A stretch of DNA of 64,000 bases from Craspedostauros australis (lineage: Eukaryota; Bacillariophyta; Bacillariophyceae; Mastogloiales; Achnanthaceae). Positions within the stretch are counted from its first letter, which is position 1. Each line of letters starts with the position of its first letter. The position numbers were made by a program, and so were the translations under genes. The stretch spans positions 1,896,384 through 1,960,383 of the forward strand of contig JAMXDE010000013.1 in assembly GCA_026770025.1 (NCBI GenBank), written 5' to 3'. Shown here in pieces: positions 41,401 to 49,671 of the stretch. The notes beneath the pieces were generated by a model, which saw nothing but the letters and a program-made list of their open reading frames with translations, was not told where the DNA came from and did no database searches.

Positions 41401-44400
41401 TCTGCCGTTCTGCTGTGGTGTGTTGGATGCCGTGTATTCGAATGTGACGTCGAATCCGGCTTCGAGCAGATGGACCTCGGATGCCTTGTTCTCTCCGCTG
41501 TTGTCTCCACGGAAGATGATTGGCTTGCCGTCCGTGTGTGCACGGATCTTCTGAAGGAATCGCTTCAGGAAGGCTGGTTGGTCACTCTTGTTGGTGAGGA
41601 AGATGCTCCAGCAGTAATCTGTGTGGTCGTCTACGATCAACACCCAGTACCGCTTGTTTCCGAAGCTCGTGTGCTTTGTGTAGCTGATGTCGATGAAGAA
41701 TCGCTCACATCGTCGCGATGCTCTTGCGATGGTCGCCTTCGGGACGTTCTTCACTCGTGCGTTGGCGATGGCACAGTGCTTGCATGGCGGCATGGTGCCG
41801 ATGATGCTCCATCCGTGGTGCGATGCGGTCCGTTGCATTGCCTCCAGTGGGGCGTGTCCCAACATGCGATGGAGTGTGGATGCGTTGATGCCCTTCGGTG
41901 GATCCGATGTGACGGCCGCAGCCGTGATGTCTGTGCGTGGCTTGACTGCATGCATCTGCACGCCAGTCACGAAGCCATTTCGCGTGCGGAACACTCGATC
42001 GAACACGATCTTGTTCCCGTTGCCGTTTGCGATGTCCATGATGATACCGTTGTTTCCGATCTGGTACCCATTCTCCAGCGCCTTGTTCGTTGAGAACAGA
42101 TTCACCCACATCTTGGGTGCGAACTTGACGTCGTTCAGTCTGATGGTGCGCTGTGTGTTGTCGCGTTGCTTCACTCGGAGATAGATGGACCCCATCTTTG
42201 GTGAGTTGAGTTGCGTGTTGTCGCCGACCTTCACAAAGGACTGGATGTGGCGGATGTTGAACATCCCCTTATCCGAATTCACAATGTGGCATGAGGCTCC
42301 ACTGTCGGCGAGCCATGTGTGTTCATCGGGTGTGTCGGTGTGGTGGTTGGATGCGCGAAAGCGCGTGCGATCCACAACCATGATTGCCAACTCGTCGTCG
42401 TAGGAGGAGTCGTCGTCGTCGGATGACTCACCCGTGCTGGAATCGTCCCAATCGATTGGAGGGCGCATTGGTTCTGCTTGCTGTGGCGGCTCCGGTCTTG
42501 CCTGTCGCGGTGGCTCAGGTCGCCTTTCCTGTGGTCGGTGGTGAAGAAGTGCCGCCATGCATCCTCCGAGGATGAAGTGCCGCTCCATGATGCTCAGTGG
42601 TGGTTGGCCGTGACGTTCGAGGATCCTGTTGAGAATCATGCTATTTGCCAGGATCTCTTCGATTGACAGAAGCTCTGCCATGATGAACATTCCTGACACT
42701 CGTCCGACGAATGCCATCTGGATGCGTCGATTGTTAGGGAACAGGTTGCGGGCCCCACAGAAGATGGCGTTGCTGATGATTTCGCGTTGTCTGATCTCGG
42801 CCGTGAATGTTGGGTACGGCACAGTGTCGTGCCTGCCGTGCGCTCCTCGTTGGTTGAAGAAGTCTGTGGGCCCAAAACGTAGGCCGGTTGGGAAGATCAC
42901 GTCTTCGTGGTGGTTCATGACTCGTTGACCTTCTGGTCTGAGAGGACGGAATCTGTTCCGGACGTATAGTGGACGAGTTGCGTCGCTGTTGTCGTCTCCG
43001 TCGTCTTGAGCGATCTCTTCTTCGGCGGAGCCAGCGGCTGACGCCTCTTCGAAGAGATTGTCGTCCAAGACCATGTCCTGCTCAATCGGGGGCTCCCCGG
43101 CTTCCTCCATAGCGAGGATATCGATATCCTCCTCGGGGTCTTCTTCGCGGTTGCCGTTGCTCGGCAAGTCGTGCGTGTTGAGGCAATAATCGAAATCGAG
43201 ATCAAAACGAGGCTCGTTGTCGAGCGTCACCTCGTGGATGATTGGTCCGTCGTTGAGCCATTCTGGGATGCTCGTGTCGTCGTGGACCTCGTCTATTCCT
43301 GGACGGTGTTGGAAGGTATCAAAAAATGAATCATCGACGGCGTAGGCGGTGTCAGTGTTCGTGGGTGTGTCGAGAGTGGTCATCACCATCTCGAATCCGT
43401 CATCGGTGCCGTCCTGTGCCGTGCTTCCTTGCTCTTCCTGCTTTCTCTTTTCGTTGAACTTTTTCTTTCTGCAGTCTGCCTCTCGATGCCCTGGGATGCC
43501 ACAGTAATGGCACTTCCCACTGAAGCCGCTGCCTCGGCCTCTTCCTCTGTTGCCGCGGTTGCCTTGATTGCCGCGCTGATCTCTTCTGTTGCCTCTGTTG
43601 TTGTAGCCTCCTCGTCGGCCGTTGTTGGATTGATGGTTGTTGTTGTTGTCGGCCGCTTGCTTTCTGTCTGGACAATTCGCAGATCGATGACCGTACTTCC
43701 CGCAGTTATGACAGTTGCCCTTGAATCCGCCTGTCGCAGCCATTGCCGCGTCGTCGCGCTTGCTGCCCGTATCCGCGAAGTCGTCCACGTACGCCTTTCC
43801 GCCTTGGAGTTTGGAGTATCTGTAGTTCAGTACGTTTCGGATGGCCTCGATCGTCACCTTCTCTGGACCCATCTGCAGTTGGTATTCGAAGTTGCTCACT
43901 TCGTCGTCGTAGTCCTTGCTGAGGCTGCTGAGCACTTGCATGATCAGCTCTCTCTCACTGATCTCGTACTTCACCTCTTGGAGGCGAGTGCGGAGCAGCT
44001 CAAGCCGTGTGACGTAGATGTCGGGATCCGTATCCCTCGCCATGCGTTCCGTGTTGAACTGGCGCTTCAGCCGCAGCACCGTGGATGCGTCGGTTGGCTG
44101 GTACTTCTCCTTCAGCATCTTCCATGCTGCTGCTGGGTTCCCCTCGGGGTGCTGCTCGTCACAGCATTGGTTGATCAGCTGGATCGCCTGCTTTCCAGTG
44201 CCTTGCTCTGCATCCATCATCAGGATCAGATCACTGAAGCAGTCCAGCGCTAGTTCGCGCGTCTCTTCGAGGGCCTCCCTCTTCTCTTCATCACTCTCTC
44301 TCTCGATGTCTTCCTTGGTTGGGATGGTCTTCTCTCCCATCATGATGTCCTTGAATCGCTGCGTACGCGCGTACGCCTTGGCTTGCGATTCCCACGCGTT

Positions 44401-44928
44401 ATAGTCTTCCTTCTTGCCACTGAAGGATGGGGCCTTGCGCCTCTTGTACGTGTCCTTCGTCATCTTCTTTCTCGTTGTTGTCTGCTTGCTCGTGTCTCGT
44501 GTGCCGCCTGTTGATTGGCTCTCTTCTCTCTCTTCTTCTCTTTCTGGCTCTTCGTTGTCGTTGGATGCGAGGGGATCGATGCCGCTGTCTCTCTCTGACG
44601 CGCTACCCCTGCCTTCTGTTTCCGTCTGCTGTACTTCTGTCTCGTACGCTTCCACTTTGATTGCTGGCTGTGATGGTCTTGGTGTTGGTGTCTCTGTTGA
44701 TGCCGATGTCGGTCTCGGCTGGTCTCTCTGCCGCGTCTCTGCGCCGGCTCTTCGTGCAGCTTGCTCTGCTTCCGTTTCGATGATGGCTCCTTGCTGAGCT
44801 CTTGGTTGTTGGATGGGCGCACCCGCTCCTTCTCGCGTGAGGTTCAGAGTCTCGTTCTCGTCTCCCTCGGTCTCGTCCTCGATCACTGGTGTGAGAGGGA
44901 ATGCAGTCTCTTCGGTCTCTTCGCTCAT
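38419..44928 (-). CDS. Intact Gag-Pol polyprotein of copia element D (2,169 aa)
   Basis: Single ORF, MSEETEET start, TGA stop at 38,421-38,419. Order by approximate residue: Glu/Thr/Arg-rich N-terminus; gag core; two CCHC knuckles around 415-485 (CHNCGKYGH, CHYCGIPGH) separated by a Gly/Arg/Asn-rich linker absent from A2; acidic region; helical domain with FILGGCMAALL; protease WLADSGA near 875; integrase HHCC, then FIDISYT, RGDNSGE and NGRVERK; a long acidic Ser/Thr linker; RT with RARLVACGYS and YVDD near 1,839; RNase H CDSEYAG, SSSEAEYIAL, VDNVGA. No frameshift or stop. Over pol it is clearly related to A2 but diverged; the linkers differ. Together with identical LTRs this makes it the best candidate for current activity. 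Expression may depend on the LTR CRE sites. Confidence 0.96.
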   Translation of the reverse strand: MSEETEETAFPLTPVIEDETEGDENETLNLTREGAGAPIQQPRAQQGAIIETEAEQAARRAGAETRQRDQPRPTSASTETPTPRPSQPAIKVEAYETEVQQTETEGRGSASERDSGIDPLASNDNEEPEREEEREESQSTGGTRDTSKQTTTRKKMTKDTYKRRKAPSFSGKKEDYNAWESQAKAYARTQRFKDIMMGEKTIPTKEDIERESDEEKREALEETRELALDCFSDLILMMDAEQGTGKQAIQLINQCCDEQHPEGNPAAAWKMLKEKYQPTDASTVLRLKRQFNTERMARDTDPDIYVTRLELLRTRLQEVKYEISERELIMQVLSSLSKDYDDEVSNFEYQLQMGPEKVTIEAIRNVLNYRYSKLQGGKAYVDDFADTGSKRDDAAMAATGGFKGNCHNCGKYGHRSANCPDRKQAADNNNNHQSNNGRRGGYNNRGNRRDQRGNQGNRGNRGRGRGSGFSGKCHYCGIPGHREADCRKKKFNEKRKQEEQGSTAQDGTDDGFEMVMTTLDTPTNTDTAYAVDDSFFDTFQHRPGIDEVHDDTSIPEWLNDGPIIHEVTLDNEPRFDLDFDYCLNTHDLPSNGNREEDPEEDIDILAMEEAGEPPIEQDMVLDDNLFEEASAAGSAEEEIAQDDGDDNSDATRPLYVRNRFRPLRPEGQRVMNHHEDVIFPTGLRFGPTDFFNQRGAHGRHDTVPYPTFTAEIRQREIISNAIFCGARNLFPNNRRIQMAFVGRVSGMFIMAELLSIEEILANSMILNRILERHGQPPLSIMERHFILGGCMAALLHHRPQERRPEPPRQARPEPPQQAEPMRPPIDWDDSSTGESSDDDDSSYDDELAIMVVDRTRFRASNHHTDTPDEHTWLADSGASCHIVNSDKGMFNIRHIQSFVKVGDNTQLNSPKMGSIYLRVKQRDNTQRTIRLNDVKFAPKMWVNLFSTNKALENGYQIGNNGIIMDIANGNGNKIVFDRVFRTRNGFVTGVQMHAVKPRTDITAAAVTSDPPKGINASTLHRMLGHAPLEAMQRTASHHGWSIIGTMPPCKHCAIANARVKNVPKATIARASRRCERFFIDISYTKHTSFGNKRYWVLIVDDHTDYCWSIFLTNKSDQPAFLKRFLQKIRAHTDGKPIIFRGDNSGENKASEVHLLEAGFDVTFEYTASNTPQQNGRVERKFAYLYTKMRSMLNGAQLNEEHRHGLWAAAANVATAVANITVAKGQTKSPHHLFFGEDPKYASGLRTFGEVGVVKTAYGGMTAKLQNRGEAMLFVRYAPQHGSGVYNMYRPSTKSIVCTRDVKWLNRSYGHFKGWTYGTDDGKPEGSQIVATDAEHPTETDDDRFILVGREGTAPSHTARTKPKRRSVSFADANSYHVLSDDDDEDDDDTNNNASAKKDSPGLASETTTTPVDEGTVSEEEVDAIPVDDDTVSDIEHVAPPSVPPSILRTPPTSRKRSHEANNDPKISRTTTADPPKRPSKRDTARSERQQRYIERSKHQAKTNAKSRASLPSNVKGKSELRNLANYNKPGKKEKHEGKRFTTNLSVFNRGSDTDDDKSNTDHDQDSSEETNDDDEINDDTTDENEENDEATDDEDSDSPPSDITNAVTDALFGNNAISTDDVETEICATTQDETGETPTHIEPSTFDQAFNHPNATHRKGYRAAIAKEFGSMDARSVYSKIKRSSIPRDRRCCKCKWVFKLKRNGTYRARLVACGYSQIAGVDYQEHHSPVIHDVTYRVMMVIMMLQKMDCALVDVVTAFLYGDLEEEVYMNCPSGMDSTPDEALLLHKPIYGLVQSARQWYKMLVSTLKGMRFDQSAADPCLFHRKTKNETVIVAIYVDDCFCCGHQKALEQFMIDIQKSKFKVTIEKGLGDYLSCNIQLNADKTRAVLRQPHLIRNLITEFGAEVEKMQRYATPGTPSQSIVRPSEENGLQKVDAAEHADYRKGVGMLLFLIKHSRPDIANPVRELTKVLDGPTKAATKEMRRIIKYVIDTKHYGLKIHPVMTDNSAWNMEMFCDSEYAGDKDTRISVGGFILYLCQVPILWRSKAQKAVTLSSSEAEYIALSEAAKEIFFVMQLLESVGVPVKTPITVRVDNVGAIFIAKNPSTSQRSRHIDVRHHYVRNMVNDKLIEIIFVKSENNRSDGFTKNIKSELQREHEKSYLHTGDSSE

Positions 44929-45110
44929 TCAGCGCTCGTCTCGCTTCTCGTCTCGTCCTCGATCACGCGCGTGAGAGGGTATTCTTCCACTTCAGTCTCT
45001 TCTGCTCGTTCAGCGCCTCGCGCTCTTCGTTTCGTCCTCGATCACCGGTGTGAGAGGGTATGCTAGCTCGTCTCTCGCTCGTCGCTCATGCAGCGTCTCT
45101 GGCTCATGCA
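44871..45110 (-). repeat. Imperfect triplication across the gag start and leader of D
   Basis: A unit of about 80 bp beginning TCGTCCTCGATCAC on the plus strand recurs at 44,871, 44,951 and 45,030. The innermost copy holds the real start codon (44,928). The middle copy has ACG in place of ATG. The outer one carries ATGs that open a 14-codon upstream ORF ending at 45,063. A1 and A2 leaders lack this. Confidence 0.7.
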
Positions 45111-45160
45111 GCGTCTTAGTCTCTTCGATCTCTCCTTGCACAGGGCTTCCCTGGTGCTAA

Positions 45161-45172
45161 CGTTTATAAACG
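45161..45172 (-). promoter_or_regulatory. Putative primer-binding site of D (12-bp palindrome)
   Basis: CGTTTATAAACG directly against the 5' LTR, shared exactly with A1 and A2 although surrounding leader and LTR differ. Conservation in this position argues for a role in priming or packaging. The primer is unidentified. Confidence 0.5.
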
Positions 45173-45738
45173 TGTTGGAAGGCTCCGCGCACGGAGAATC
45201 GGTAGTAGTCACACTCTTTGTCGAAAGTGTTTCTGTTACTGTTACTGTTGTTGCTATTGATTGTTGGTGAGCGAGCGTGGGGTATGAGATGATCAAGATG
45301 CTCTCTTGATCCATCTCTTCCCTGCTCTCATTGCTTGGTGCAATCCTCTTGCACCTCCATGCACATTGCTCTCATGTTGCTCGTTGATGTTGACTTGATC
45401 GTTAACGTTGTCGTTTCTCTCTCGTTGTCTCGTCGTTGTTCCGTTCTCGGGTTTTGTTGAATCTGATGATTGATCGAATCTGATGGAATATTCACAACAT
45501 ATTTCATTCCTGTAGACCTGGTAGTTAAGGTCTCGATGTGACGTCACGTGTGATGGATACTGTGGTATCCGCTGGTATCGCGGTATCCTGGCGTCGTAGT
45601 ATCGCGGTGTCTTCGTGGTATAGCGATGGTATCGCTGTGACGTCATAGTTTTGTGTCGTGATTCCGCCACCGAATAGTCTAGATGGCGGCAAGCAAGTGT
45701 GACTGATGCATACACATCCGAGTACACACATTCCGACA
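45173..45738 (-). repeat. 5' LTR of copia element D
   Basis: 566 bp, apparently identical to 37,834-38,399. Should hold the promoter of D. Confidence 0.96.
45539..45645 (-). promoter_or_regulatory. Paired CRE sites around a GGTATC cluster in the D promoter LTR
   Basis: TGACGTCA at 45,539-45,546 and again at 45,638-45,645, with repeated GGTATC or near-copies between them. TGACGTCA is the consensus bound by CREB/ATF-type bZIP factors. In diatoms CO2/cAMP-responsive promoters use TGACGT/ACGTCA motifs. A role in D transcription is inferred from position. Confidence 0.5.
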
Positions 45739-46060
45739 CCGGTGAATCCACGGTCGCGCCGCGAGCGTGGAACTTCTGCGTATGCTGTCGGGTCACCTCC
45801 CATCCAGACTCGTGTACAATGTCGCCGTCCGCCCCTGAGTCTAGAATGATATAGCCATGGCTACTATTCGTTACTCTTGCCCGTCGAATCGTGTGCTCTG
45901 TATGTGGGTGGGTTGTGCTGTGACGCGACACCTGTAGCGTATCCGGGGCTGTGGCCGCCGGCTTACTCTCCGCAGTATCATTCTCCAGCTCGGTGTTCTC
46001 CCGATCCTTGACACGAATGCTGACTTCCGATTGACGGCGTGTGACGGCCGCCGGTGGTTG
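45739..46060 (-). pseudogene. Element C pol: protease, N-terminal part
   Basis: In frame with the gag ORF after its TGA (46,063-46,061). Reads a polar spacer, then ILDSGADGDIV, the aspartic protease active site (Asp near 45,840), to the D insertion point; it continues at 37,833. The first residues after the stop are QPPAAVTRRQ. The apparent minus-strand ORF at 45,293-45,931 is a chimera of this protease and the D LTR. Confidence 0.78.
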
Positions 46061-47440
46061 TCAGGTACTGTTGTCGCACGGTCCGTACTTCTTGACACGA
46101 TCGGTCTTGTTGCCGAATCTCGCGCGCTTGTTGGACTTGCGCTGAGCTTGTTGCTCTTGGGTTTTGGCGAACTCAGCAGGCTTGGCGCGCTTTAGCGCGG
46201 CCTCGCCCATGAGCTCTCCGGTGCTGCGGAAGTGGCGTGAAGACTCCACCACGAGCACTTGTGCTGCGGGAGGGAGGCTTCGGAACACCACGTCCGGCAG
46301 ACGATAGTGGGAGGACTTCTTGCGGTCGCCGGCCACCTTGTCAAACGATCGCTTGCGATCTGGACGGCTGTCCCTCTGGTGCATGCGGCGGCTCCGTCCT
46401 GGAGACTTGTCGAGGTCGGCGTTGGCGAGGATCTTGTCGTGGCGCATGAGCGTCTCGCGGACCCAGGAGAAAGACTCCTTGGTCTGCTGCAAGCTCGTGA
46501 TAACGCTGGCAAATCGCTCGTCGCGGATGTTGCGGAAGAATCTTGCAATCTTCTCCTGATCGTTCATGACCTTCCCGTTGTCCTCGATTGCGTGGAGAGA
46601 CATGGAGAAGTCGTTGACGAACGTTCCGAATGGACCGTCGCCAGTGTAGATGAGCTTGGAGAGTCTTGCTTCCTCCTCGGCCACGATTCCAGCCCAATTC
46701 TCACTGGACTCGTAGATCCGGATGAGAGCCTGGAAAGCAGCATGGCCACTGGGCTCCTCTGCCGTGACGATGTACTGCGCGTCTCCCTTGCACGTCTTGG
46801 ACTTGAAGACCGCGTAGAACTGAGCGTCCACCGACGCGCGGTAGTGTGGTGGTCTTTCTGCCTCCATGTAGTAAGCGTATCTGGTGGTGACCAGCTGTCG
46901 CATGAAGTCTGTCTTCCACTGGTACCATTCGATGTTGAGACCGCTGAATGGCTCTGCCTCGGGCATGGTGACTTTGTCATACCGCCATCTGGTTGGAGTC
47001 GACTGCGATCGGTTGAGCTCCTGCTGGCGTCGTGGCGAATGTACCACGACCTCGCGGCTGGCAGCCTCCGTGAGTTCGCGACTTGCTGCCTTCATGTCTG
47101 CCTCCAATTGCAACTGGGTTGCGCGGAGTGCGACCGGAGTCTCGATGGTGGGCACTTCATATCCAGGGGACTTGATGAACTCGTCAATGGCGTCCCAATC
47201 GGTGGCTTGGTCGATTTGTTGCTCTTTCGCGAAAGCAAAGATGCGAAGGATGTTTTCGATGTTGATCGAAGTGAGGGTTGGTGAGAGAGACAAAGTCTGA
47301 ATGATGTTCTTCTCTGGACTCTGGATGGCACGTTCAATCCTGCCAAGCTTCTTGCGGATGAACTCCATGTCAGCGTCTTCAAGCTCAACGAGCTCCTTGA
47401 TGACGGTCGTCCAGGTACGGTTGTTGATTGGTCTCGCCAT
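46061..47440 (-). CDS. Gag protein of element C (459 aa)
   Basis: Chosen start is ATG 47,440 (MARPINNRTWTT), 53 nt inside the 5' LTR; the frame is open further upstream only into leader and LTR. The N-terminal 150 residues are helical and charged. A gag core follows from about residue 160 (FSGLNIEWYQWKTDF; later SSENWAGIVAEEEARL, IARFFRNIRDERF), similar in pattern to the UBN2/retrotran_gag folds. The C-terminus is very basic (Arg/Lys-rich) with no CCHC knuckle, so RNA binding is presumably by the basic tail. It ends at TGA 46,063-46,061, followed by CAA; protease continues in the same frame, so the stop either regulates Gag:Pol ratio by read-through or is a mutation. Confidence 0.78.
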   Translation of the reverse strand: MARPINNRTWTTVIKELVELEDADMEFIRKKLGRIERAIQSPEKNIIQTLSLSPTLTSINIENILRIFAFAKEQQIDQATDWDAIDEFIKSPGYEVPTIETPVALRATQLQLEADMKAASRELTEAASREVVVHSPRRQQELNRSQSTPTRWRYDKVTMPEAEPFSGLNIEWYQWKTDFMRQLVTTRYAYYMEAERPPHYRASVDAQFYAVFKSKTCKGDAQYIVTAEEPSGHAAFQALIRIYESSENWAGIVAEEEARLSKLIYTGDGPFGTFVNDFSMSLHAIEDNGKVMNDQEKIARFFRNIRDERFASVITSLQQTKESFSWVRETLMRHDKILANADLDKSPGRSRRMHQRDSRPDRKRSFDKVAGDRKKSSHYRLPDVVFRSLPPAAQVLVVESSRHFRSTGELMGEAALKRAKPAEFAKTQEQQAQRKSNKRARFGNKTDRVKKYGPCDNST

Positions 47441-47472
47441 GGTGGTTGGTGTTGTAACGTGATAAGCTTGAT

Positions 47473-47493
47473 GGTAGATCACGACTCTTAATC
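47473..47493 (-). promoter_or_regulatory. Primer-binding site of element C, matching internal tRNA-Lys(CUU)
   Basis: Immediately inside the 5' LTR the plus strand reads GGTAGA...GACTCTTAATC. The last 11 bases equal the anticodon arm of eukaryotic tRNA-Lys with anticodon CTT, and GGTAGA matches its D-arm at nearly the right spacing. The minus-strand genome would therefore pair with the 3' end of a 5' tRNA half cut in or next to the anticodon loop, the mode known for Drosophila copia (initiator Met tRNA half). Confidence 0.65.
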
Positions 47494-47658
47494 TGTCAAA
47501 GTGCACAAGTAACTACTGTAGACATATTGGCCCGTTGTTGCGTGCCCTGGTCGGAGCTCTTGTTCTTTATTTGTGAGTTGTCCGAAGACAAACCCCCGAC
47601 CAGTATTTGTGACTAATATGATTAGTAAAGAGGTAAGAAGGTACAGAGAAAGTTGTCA
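47494..47658 (-). repeat. 5' LTR of element C
   Basis: 165 bp; differs from 33,907-34,071 at about four positions by eye (near 47,523, 47,554, 47,567 and 47,595). Confidence 0.93.
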
Positions 47659-49671
47659 TGAAACACAGCGGAACAGTTCGGCTCCAACCCGCAGCAACCG
47701 TCGCCAGCACGACCTTCCCCTCCACCCGACGACCGCTTTGCACCACATGAAGCGAGGGCGAGCCAGGAGCAACGACAGCAGCGGCAATGGTGACAGATCT
47801 CTTTTGCTGACCATGTCTTGTTGTCGCGCAACCATCGCTTTCTGCTTCGCTGTAACCATTGCACTCGTCATAGTTGTGCGCGGCAGCAGCACCTTCTTTG
47901 GGGCCAATGCATTCTCGTCATGATGGTGGAATCGCCTCATTCTCCATGTGTATGCTTGCCTACCATTCCCACGCACTCTTCAAAGATCTCCAAAACAGGT
48001 GAAAGACCAAGGGAAGCAAGATTGAGAGTTGTCGTTTGCCCATGCTGACCAACCATGAAGTACAGTGAGAAAGCAATCCAATTGCTCCCGATTGCCGATT
48101 GCGCGTCTGCGCGGAACTTAGCTTTGTTTCCGTTATTGGCATCTTCCGCTTCACTGTGGGCGTGGCCATTTGAACCACATGTATCGACAAGACATTCCAC
48201 GAACGAGATTGTATCAACCGGACTGGTCATCGTGGTGGTACTGGCGAGCGTCATCGCATCTGTGCACAGAGCAGTTCCACTGAGCGGATCTGTGCGGACA
48301 AAAATGATGTCGGTCAATAGTCACAATTTTGGCGTTAGAACGACACGTGCAATTTCCGTTACTGGATTCAGCAGGCCGACTGATCTTCCGATGGTCCCTA
48401 TTTGAATTTTGTCGCACCTGCCCAAAGGTGCCTGTTGTGGCCAAATTCAGTCGTTGTTGGAATTCTTTGTGGTAACTCCTCGTTGGATTGTTTGGCCGCA
48501 AAATCTCCGCTGGTTGTTGTGACGAGGTGACGAAAGGTGTTGTTGTTGTGCACAACAGGCCCTGGTCTGCACTGCAGCGCGCTTCGACGGCACGACGGTG
48601 CCATGATGGTGTTCAGAGCCGCGTTGTTGTGATGTAGCACGCGGCGACACGAGACGCGCAGATGATGACGCAAACGAAAACGTTGGCTGAAAGCGGAGAA
48701 TGATTCAAAAACGATCAGTCTTCAGCGTCCACACCTGCAGAGCACAACCGCCAACCACCGCGGAAGCACCTACTCTCTGCGTACCTCCGTTGTCCCATCC
48801 CAACATCAATTTTCGTTCTCACAAATCTCAAGGCCGCTCCAGCTCAAACGCAGACGCAATCAATCACTCCCATTCCGCGACAGCAAACAGCACGAACATC
48901 ACGGTGAGTCACACCGCGCTGCGCCAGGCATAGTTGCCACACACGCACTAGCACATCACCATGCATACACAATGATACTGTATGTCGGAAGGTTGTTTTC
49001 ATGTGATTGGATGCGGCGAATTCTATGATGCGGCTTGTGCACTGGAGCTGTGCCAGTGATGCGATCATGGACCGCAGGCAATACAACAAACCGAAGGGCC
49101 CATGGGCCTTCGGCATGGATCCGATCGAGAGCAACGCCAAGCACGTGGTCCATTCCATGTGTCGTCTTGTATCTTCATCAAACAGAACGCGAAGACCGGG
49201 TGCAGGACGGCACAACATGAAAAACATGCAGAGGGTGGTGCCAGGATGAATAGGAAATAGTCATTCTCCTGCGGTCCTCGCCTCCGCTGGTCCACTGCGT
49301 TTTTTGTGTGCAAGCCGTTCACGGCAGCTCCTTCACTCATCGCGAGACGAGATCCAGAGCGATGGATGATGTGCGATGCATCTGTGATAAGTCCGCGATA
49401 CGCGATCTCCCGCAATACCAATCAAGTGGAGAACGCCGGAGCAAACTTGGGCATTTTGTCTCACATTTCTCTTCTTTTCCGCATCTTTGCCTGCCATTCC
49501 GCCGCTATACCTTTGCCCACTGGCGTCTTCGGTCTACTCACTCGTGCGGCACGCATGGCACCGTGCACCTCTCCACAATGCAGACGCTTCAATATCTAAT
49601 ATCCGCCCCCTGCCCTCCCTCCACGTTAGTCTATCAATACTCAACTCAGATACCACGCACACACATCAACC
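47659..49671. other. About 2 kb without a recognisable gene
   Basis: Short ORFs on both strands, none with a family motif or a plausible signal. It is the upstream region of the secreted-protein gene that starts at 49,672. The last 100 bp are C-rich with CCACGTTAG...AACTCAGATACC before the ATG. No promoter element could be assigned. Confidence 0.55.

Larger units (their letters stand above)
37834..45738 (-). mobile_element. Copia-type LTR retrotransposon D, complete and apparently intact
   Basis: 7,905-bp element: 5' LTR 45,173-45,738, putative primer site 45,161-45,172, leader with a triplicated segment, one gag-pol ORF (44,928-38,419), polypurine tract AGGAAGGG (plus-strand CCCTTCCT, 38,400-38,407), 3' LTR 37,834-38,399. 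The 6-bp duplication CCGGTG flanks it (37,828-37,833 and 45,739-45,744). The two 566-bp LTRs look identical by eye. It shares ORF architecture, polypurine tract and primer-site palindrome with A1/A2, but the LTR bodies are unrelated beyond the ends. The youngest insertion in the window by LTR identity. Confidence 0.96.
33907..47658 (-). mobile_element. Copia-type LTR retrotransposon C, hosting element D
   Basis: Minus-strand element with 165-bp LTRs (47,494-47,658 and 33,907-34,071), each TGACA...TGTCA, flanked by the 5-bp duplication TGAAA (33,902-33,906 and 47,659-47,663). Internal order: tRNA-like primer site, Gag (47,440-46,061), protease, integrase, RT, RNase H. Domain order and RT/RNase H motifs place it in Ty1/copia, but it is very different from A, B and D. 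The LTRs differ at about four of 165 positions. Element D (37,834-45,738) is inserted in its protease-integrase region. Excluding D and one duplication, C is about 5.8 kb. Confidence 0.93.

Noticed and set aside
45293-45931. 212-codon minus-strand ORF with DSGA
   Set aside because: Chimera of element C protease and the LTR of D; the protein never existed as such.
47473-47493. A tRNA-Lys gene fragment
   Set aside because: Only the D-arm-to-anticodon stretch is present and it abuts the LTR exactly, so a primer-binding site is the better reading.
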